Positions 60,288 to 64,000 of a stretch of 64,000 nucleotides of DNA are shown here, piece by piece (position 1 is the first letter of the stretch; the number at the start of each line of letters is the position of its first letter). Below the pieces are notes generated by a model. That model was not told the origin of the DNA. It saw only the letters and a program-made list of their open reading frames with translations, and did no database searches. A program made the translations under genes and the position numbers. Origin of the DNA: Echinococcus granulosus (lineage: Eukaryota > Platyhelminthes > Cestoda > Cyclophyllidea > Taeniidae); assembly GCF_000524195.1 (NCBI RefSeq), contig NW_020170381.1, positions 3,381,986 to 3,445,985 on the forward strand, read 5' to 3'.

Positions 60288-63200
60288 TTAACTGGAGATT
60301 TCAGTTGACACCGGCTGTGCAGGAATTGGGGTTGCGGCGGTGGTGGTTCGAATTATGTTCTCCGATGAGGAGGAGGACATTTTCTTTGTAGCAGTGGTGG
60401 GAGCAGCAGCGCAAGTAGCAGACTTCCCCGGGGCAACCCACTTGAGTTTATTTGAGGGCACGGGCACAGTCAAGGGGCCGACCTTAGCTCCCGCAGCCGG
60501 TATGGGGTGCGCGAAGGGGCAGGTGGTACCTCTGTTCAAGCACGTCGCGCCGAAGCGACACACAGGCGTAGGAGGATGATAGAAGGGACAAGTGCCCACG
60601 GGTAGCTTACAGTGAGGGAAGTAGCGACACACAACTTTCGGGGTGAGTGGTGAGACAGTGGCATCTGTTATTAAGAGACAAAGTGGTAGATGCTGTTAGA
60701 ACAGTAAACTACTTGAGCTTCTAATTTTAGTTGAATTTGTATGCTAATTTAGGGGTAGGTAATACTAGCTTTGTGGCAAAACTGATCTGAGCGGATAAAT
60801 CCTTTGAAACTGATCAACCTTTGTTTTAATCATATTTACATACAAAAGCCTTTGCCTGTTTTTGTTAATAAATAGATAATAAAGGCCTAGAAATAAATTA
60901 CATTTTTTCGCAGATTATGACGCATTCAACTCTAAGCCTTTACTGCATTATATCCAGTTTATATCATATAAAAGGCAGCACATTTAAATTAGTAATAAAA
61001 AAGATTCGAAAGCCAAATGACAGGATCGAATTTTACCAAAATAACAATCACATGAAGCGTAGGATAGAGCTGTCAAGCGATTACCCTGCCAAAAACATAT
61101 TCACCTAAGCTCATTTCAAAATAAAGCAAACGAATTTGAAATTTGAAGATAAAAAGCCGCGAAGAATGAAAACGATAAATACCCTGTCCTGCGTGAGAAA
61201 ATGCACAGCCAGGTCGAGAGCATTGGGCACCATAGCGACAAGGGGGGTGAATGTAAAGGCAACGATCACCAAATCTGCATGAAGGGAAGGCCTTGCACTC
61301 CTCCTTGGGGTGAATGTACTGGCAATTCCCCTGGTTGCGGCAATTAGGCCAATATTTGCACCGCTGAAGGGAGCTAAAGTAGTAAGCAACAAGTATAAAA
61401 ATTAATAGGGCGAGTTTTGATGGGTACACAAGTCACAGATATGAAAAAAAAGCACGTAGAACTGTGCAAACTAGTTCTTTAAAAGTTTATTAAGAGTCTA
61501 CCTATTTACCTTGAACGTTTCAGGAGTGAGCAAGCCGCCTACGTTGGTTATGCTTACTTTAACAAAAATGTAGATTGAACAACTCAGAAATCATAATACT
61601 TCCGAGAAGCGCTGCCTGCTATTATAGCTAAAATTAACTTAAGAGATTCATGCCGATTGAATGCGAATTTGATTATGCTGCCTATATTTCGCCACTACCT
61701 CGAGCATCAACGGCATTTAGCACTAGTTGGAAAGTCGCAAACGTTTTGTGCTTTGTAGTACCAAGTTGTCAGCGAGATCTTTTATGATGAATGCGCAAAT
61801 AACAAAATGGGAGACGCAGAGTCTCACCTGGGGATAGCGCTTCTGCCAGGTTTCTTGTCCTCTGATTTCCCATCACCTTCCCTCTCAAAAGCAAAGACGT
61901 CATTGGCACTACTAACAATGCCCTCTCCCCCTTCCTCCTCCTCATCCTCCCCAAAGGAATCGCCGAGGATGATCTGCATGCGGGGCGACTTGACTTTAGA
62001 CTTCTTGGCAATGAGGATTTCACGAGCGTCAAGCATTTCGACGTTGTTGGATGTGTCGGTGATGGGCGCAACTACTCGTGGTCCCAGTCGCGATTTCACA
62101 CTAGGCTTCAACAGCAACGGCTCCTCACCCATGGTCACAACGAATCGCGTCATCTTCGTCGGCACCTCCGCCTCCTCTGCCTCATTTACATCCCCCTTCG
62201 TCCTCTCCTGAGGTATAGCAGCAACCTCCGATCTAGAAGAAAGAAAGGAATCCCTCCAATGTCATTTAAAGAGGAATCTCACCATGCAAGCCGAAATTTA
62301 AATACATAGGTACCTTTAAAAAAGACAAAAAGCTTCGTTTTACAAAGGTGCCACACAATTGAAAACAAGATGAAAATAAGAATATCAAGATCCGCTTAAA
62401 GAGTTAGGAAGTATTAGTGAGAATGATTCATCGCATGCCATAAACTAATTACAGCCCAAGTTTTTGTAACATTTGTTTGTAGTAATGTTTAATTGTGGGC
62501 CGATATGATATTATTACAAAAGAATAGTCTGATATACGTGGTTAGTTAATGTGTGAATAATGCATGAATGTACGATAAATGCGGTAACATTAATTACCAA
62601 ACAGATAAAACTGGTTTTTAATAAAACTCTTATAAGGTCATCAACTAAAAAAAGAACTGTTTTTTAAAAAATGAGGAGGAATAAGGTAAGGTTTCTCACT
62701 TTTCAATAGTCCGCTTCTGTCCGCGAACAACGGCAGCAGGTCGTTCTTGAGCTTGAGCAGTGCTGGCTCGAGCCTCATTCATTGCACGTTTCAAGAGCAT
62801 GCCACCAACGGCTGCTGAACTAGCTGTCGTATTGGTGCTCGACTGCGCTGATGGAGCATTTGTTGAAACCTAAAGCATCGGGGATGTATACGTAAAGCGT
62901 ACTGCCACATGGAACACACGCCACAAACGTCATGAGTACTTTGTTAGTTTATAGTAAGTGGTTACAAAACATCGTGCTGCAAAATGATTGTTTGAGCCCA
63001 AAAAAGGAAATACATGAAAGTATTGTAGATCTGGAGATAATCATATTTTTAGCTTATGAGAAGCACGGCTTTACTAGGACAAAACAGAGGGCTGTGATGA
63101 TGAAGTTCTACTAAGAACTTGATTTCGAACATATCAAGTAGTCAGTAAACTTCTCAAAGCATTGAATGTGAGAATAAATTACCTACGACGGAATATAACG

Positions 63201-63954
63201 CCTAGGATTTACCTTAACGACGGAGCGGACAGCTGGAAGCTCTTCAGAAGACTTTTGAGTGGACTTGCTACCAAGACTTGAGGTGCTTACAACCCGTCGT
63301 TGCTCCGTTGGTTTCTGATCTGCGGTGTGTTTATTGTCACCGGGAAGGGAGTGAGAGTTTTCCTCAGTAAATTCGTCTAAAGTAGTGACTTAATAAATAA
63401 CTTTGTAGTACTTTCATCCGTTTGAACGTTTACTACATCAGCTGCGATGGATTCTTCAGACGGTAGTTTTACTGACTGAACTGGAGAGCGGGATCTAGCA
63501 CTCCTCGGTTTACTCGAGGACACCGAACGATGTGAAGACCGCCCCGACTTCTCCTTTTTTTGACTCTTGCTAGATTTTAAACCCGATCTTTCACTAATCA
63601 CATCTTTTCTGGAGCCTAAGCAAAACATTCACGAGGATACCACCACAAATACCTCTCTGTTGGATTCTCGAATCCAGAATACCATGGAGCCTTAAAACGC
63701 CGTCAAAAATAACTTTGCCTTACCAATCTGTAAACAGTTCCGTCTGAGATCCTAGAAAAAGTTGCAAGTCCTTGATCATGCTGCTGCGCTTCTTCTTATT
63801 TGCAACCATGACAGTTATATAATCTGGCAATTCCTCATCAGCGAAGGCACCAAGCTCACTAAGTTTCGCTTTAACAAGTTCCTAGTTGACAAAGCATAAG
63901 AAAACTGACAAAGAAAACCTTTATTTCCGACAGGAATTCGGAACTATAAGGCAT
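60288..63954 (-). CDS. ZC3H14: ZC3H14/Nab2-type poly(A)-binding zinc-finger protein
   Basis: A complete nine-exon model with matching phases: 63954-63919, 63881-63724, 63690-63653, 63615-63412, 63376-63213, 62869-62700, 62232-61828, 61373-61183 and 60664-60288, giving 580 residues. The N-terminus is the Nab2/ZC3H14 PWI-like fold (KLSELGAFADEELPDYITVM, VANKK, LFLG, FTDWLHGIL). A Ser/Arg- and acid-rich middle contains GEDEEEEGGEG. Five tandem CCCH fingers follow from about residue 396: CKYWPNC, CKAFPSC, CRYGAQC, CRYFPHC and CRFGATC, each completed by a Cys and His. The LKWVAP motif after the fifth finger corresponds to the LKWIRP end of the vertebrate protein. The family binds poly(A) tails in the nucleus and controls tail length and RNA quality. 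The start is ATG 63954; its twelve-residue first exon fits the family N-terminus. Confidence 0.92.
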
Positions 63955-64000
63955 TGTTAAATAAAGGCGACTGATTGAATGTGAAACTAGAGGCCTATGC

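Noticed and set aside
1..64000. CRISPR array, rRNA or tRNA genes
   Set aside because: No regularly spaced repeats, rRNA-like conserved stretches or convincing cloverleaf were noticed; a tRNA could be missed by eye.

Overview
This is eukaryotic nuclear DNA, most likely from a parasitic flatworm (Neodermata), with a tapeworm the first guess. That is inference from the style of the sequence: small coding exons separated by introns, many of them only 32-44 nt long and clustered near gene starts; the overall GC content; long gene-poor stretches filled with degenerate LTR-type repeats; and divergent but full animal genes (Prospero, DYRK, MCM8, ZC3H14). There are no bacterial operons, rRNA, CRISPR or plasmid features.

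Layout. 0.2-6.6 kb: two phase-compatible exons of an unidentified minus-strand gene. 13-14.6 kb: the terminal exon of a plus-strand single-pass membrane protein, next to a doubtful opposite-strand exon. 15-19.7 kb: a cluster of LTR-type repeats including a complete 1.07 kb miniature LTR retrotransposon with target-site duplication. 20.6-23.1 kb: the 3' part of a Prospero/PROX homeobox gene (minus). 27-44 kb: a gene-poor tract with two more full miniature elements and several solo LTRs, plus one well-bounded exon of uncertain family near 32 kb. 44.7-49.1 kb: a complete DYRK-family protein kinase (minus). 50.2-55.5 kb: MCM8 (minus, complete except for the start codon). 56.6-59.6 kb: the 3' part of an unidentified gene (minus). 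60.3-64.0 kb: a complete ZC3H14/Nab2-type poly(A)-binding zinc-finger gene (minus).

The last four genes lie head to tail on the minus strand within 20 kb. They are housekeeping or regulatory genes with separate roles (kinase signalling, homologous-recombination helicase, unknown, nuclear poly(A) control), and nothing shows they act together. The most noteworthy non-genic signal is the miniature LTR retrotransposon family: three full copies share terminal repeats, and the best-preserved parts show a primer-binding-site-like segment, a polypurine tract and a 5-bp target duplication. About eight solo or partial LTRs surround them. All gene models were built by eye from reading frame, splice-site consensus, intron phase and remembered family conservation; no search was run.
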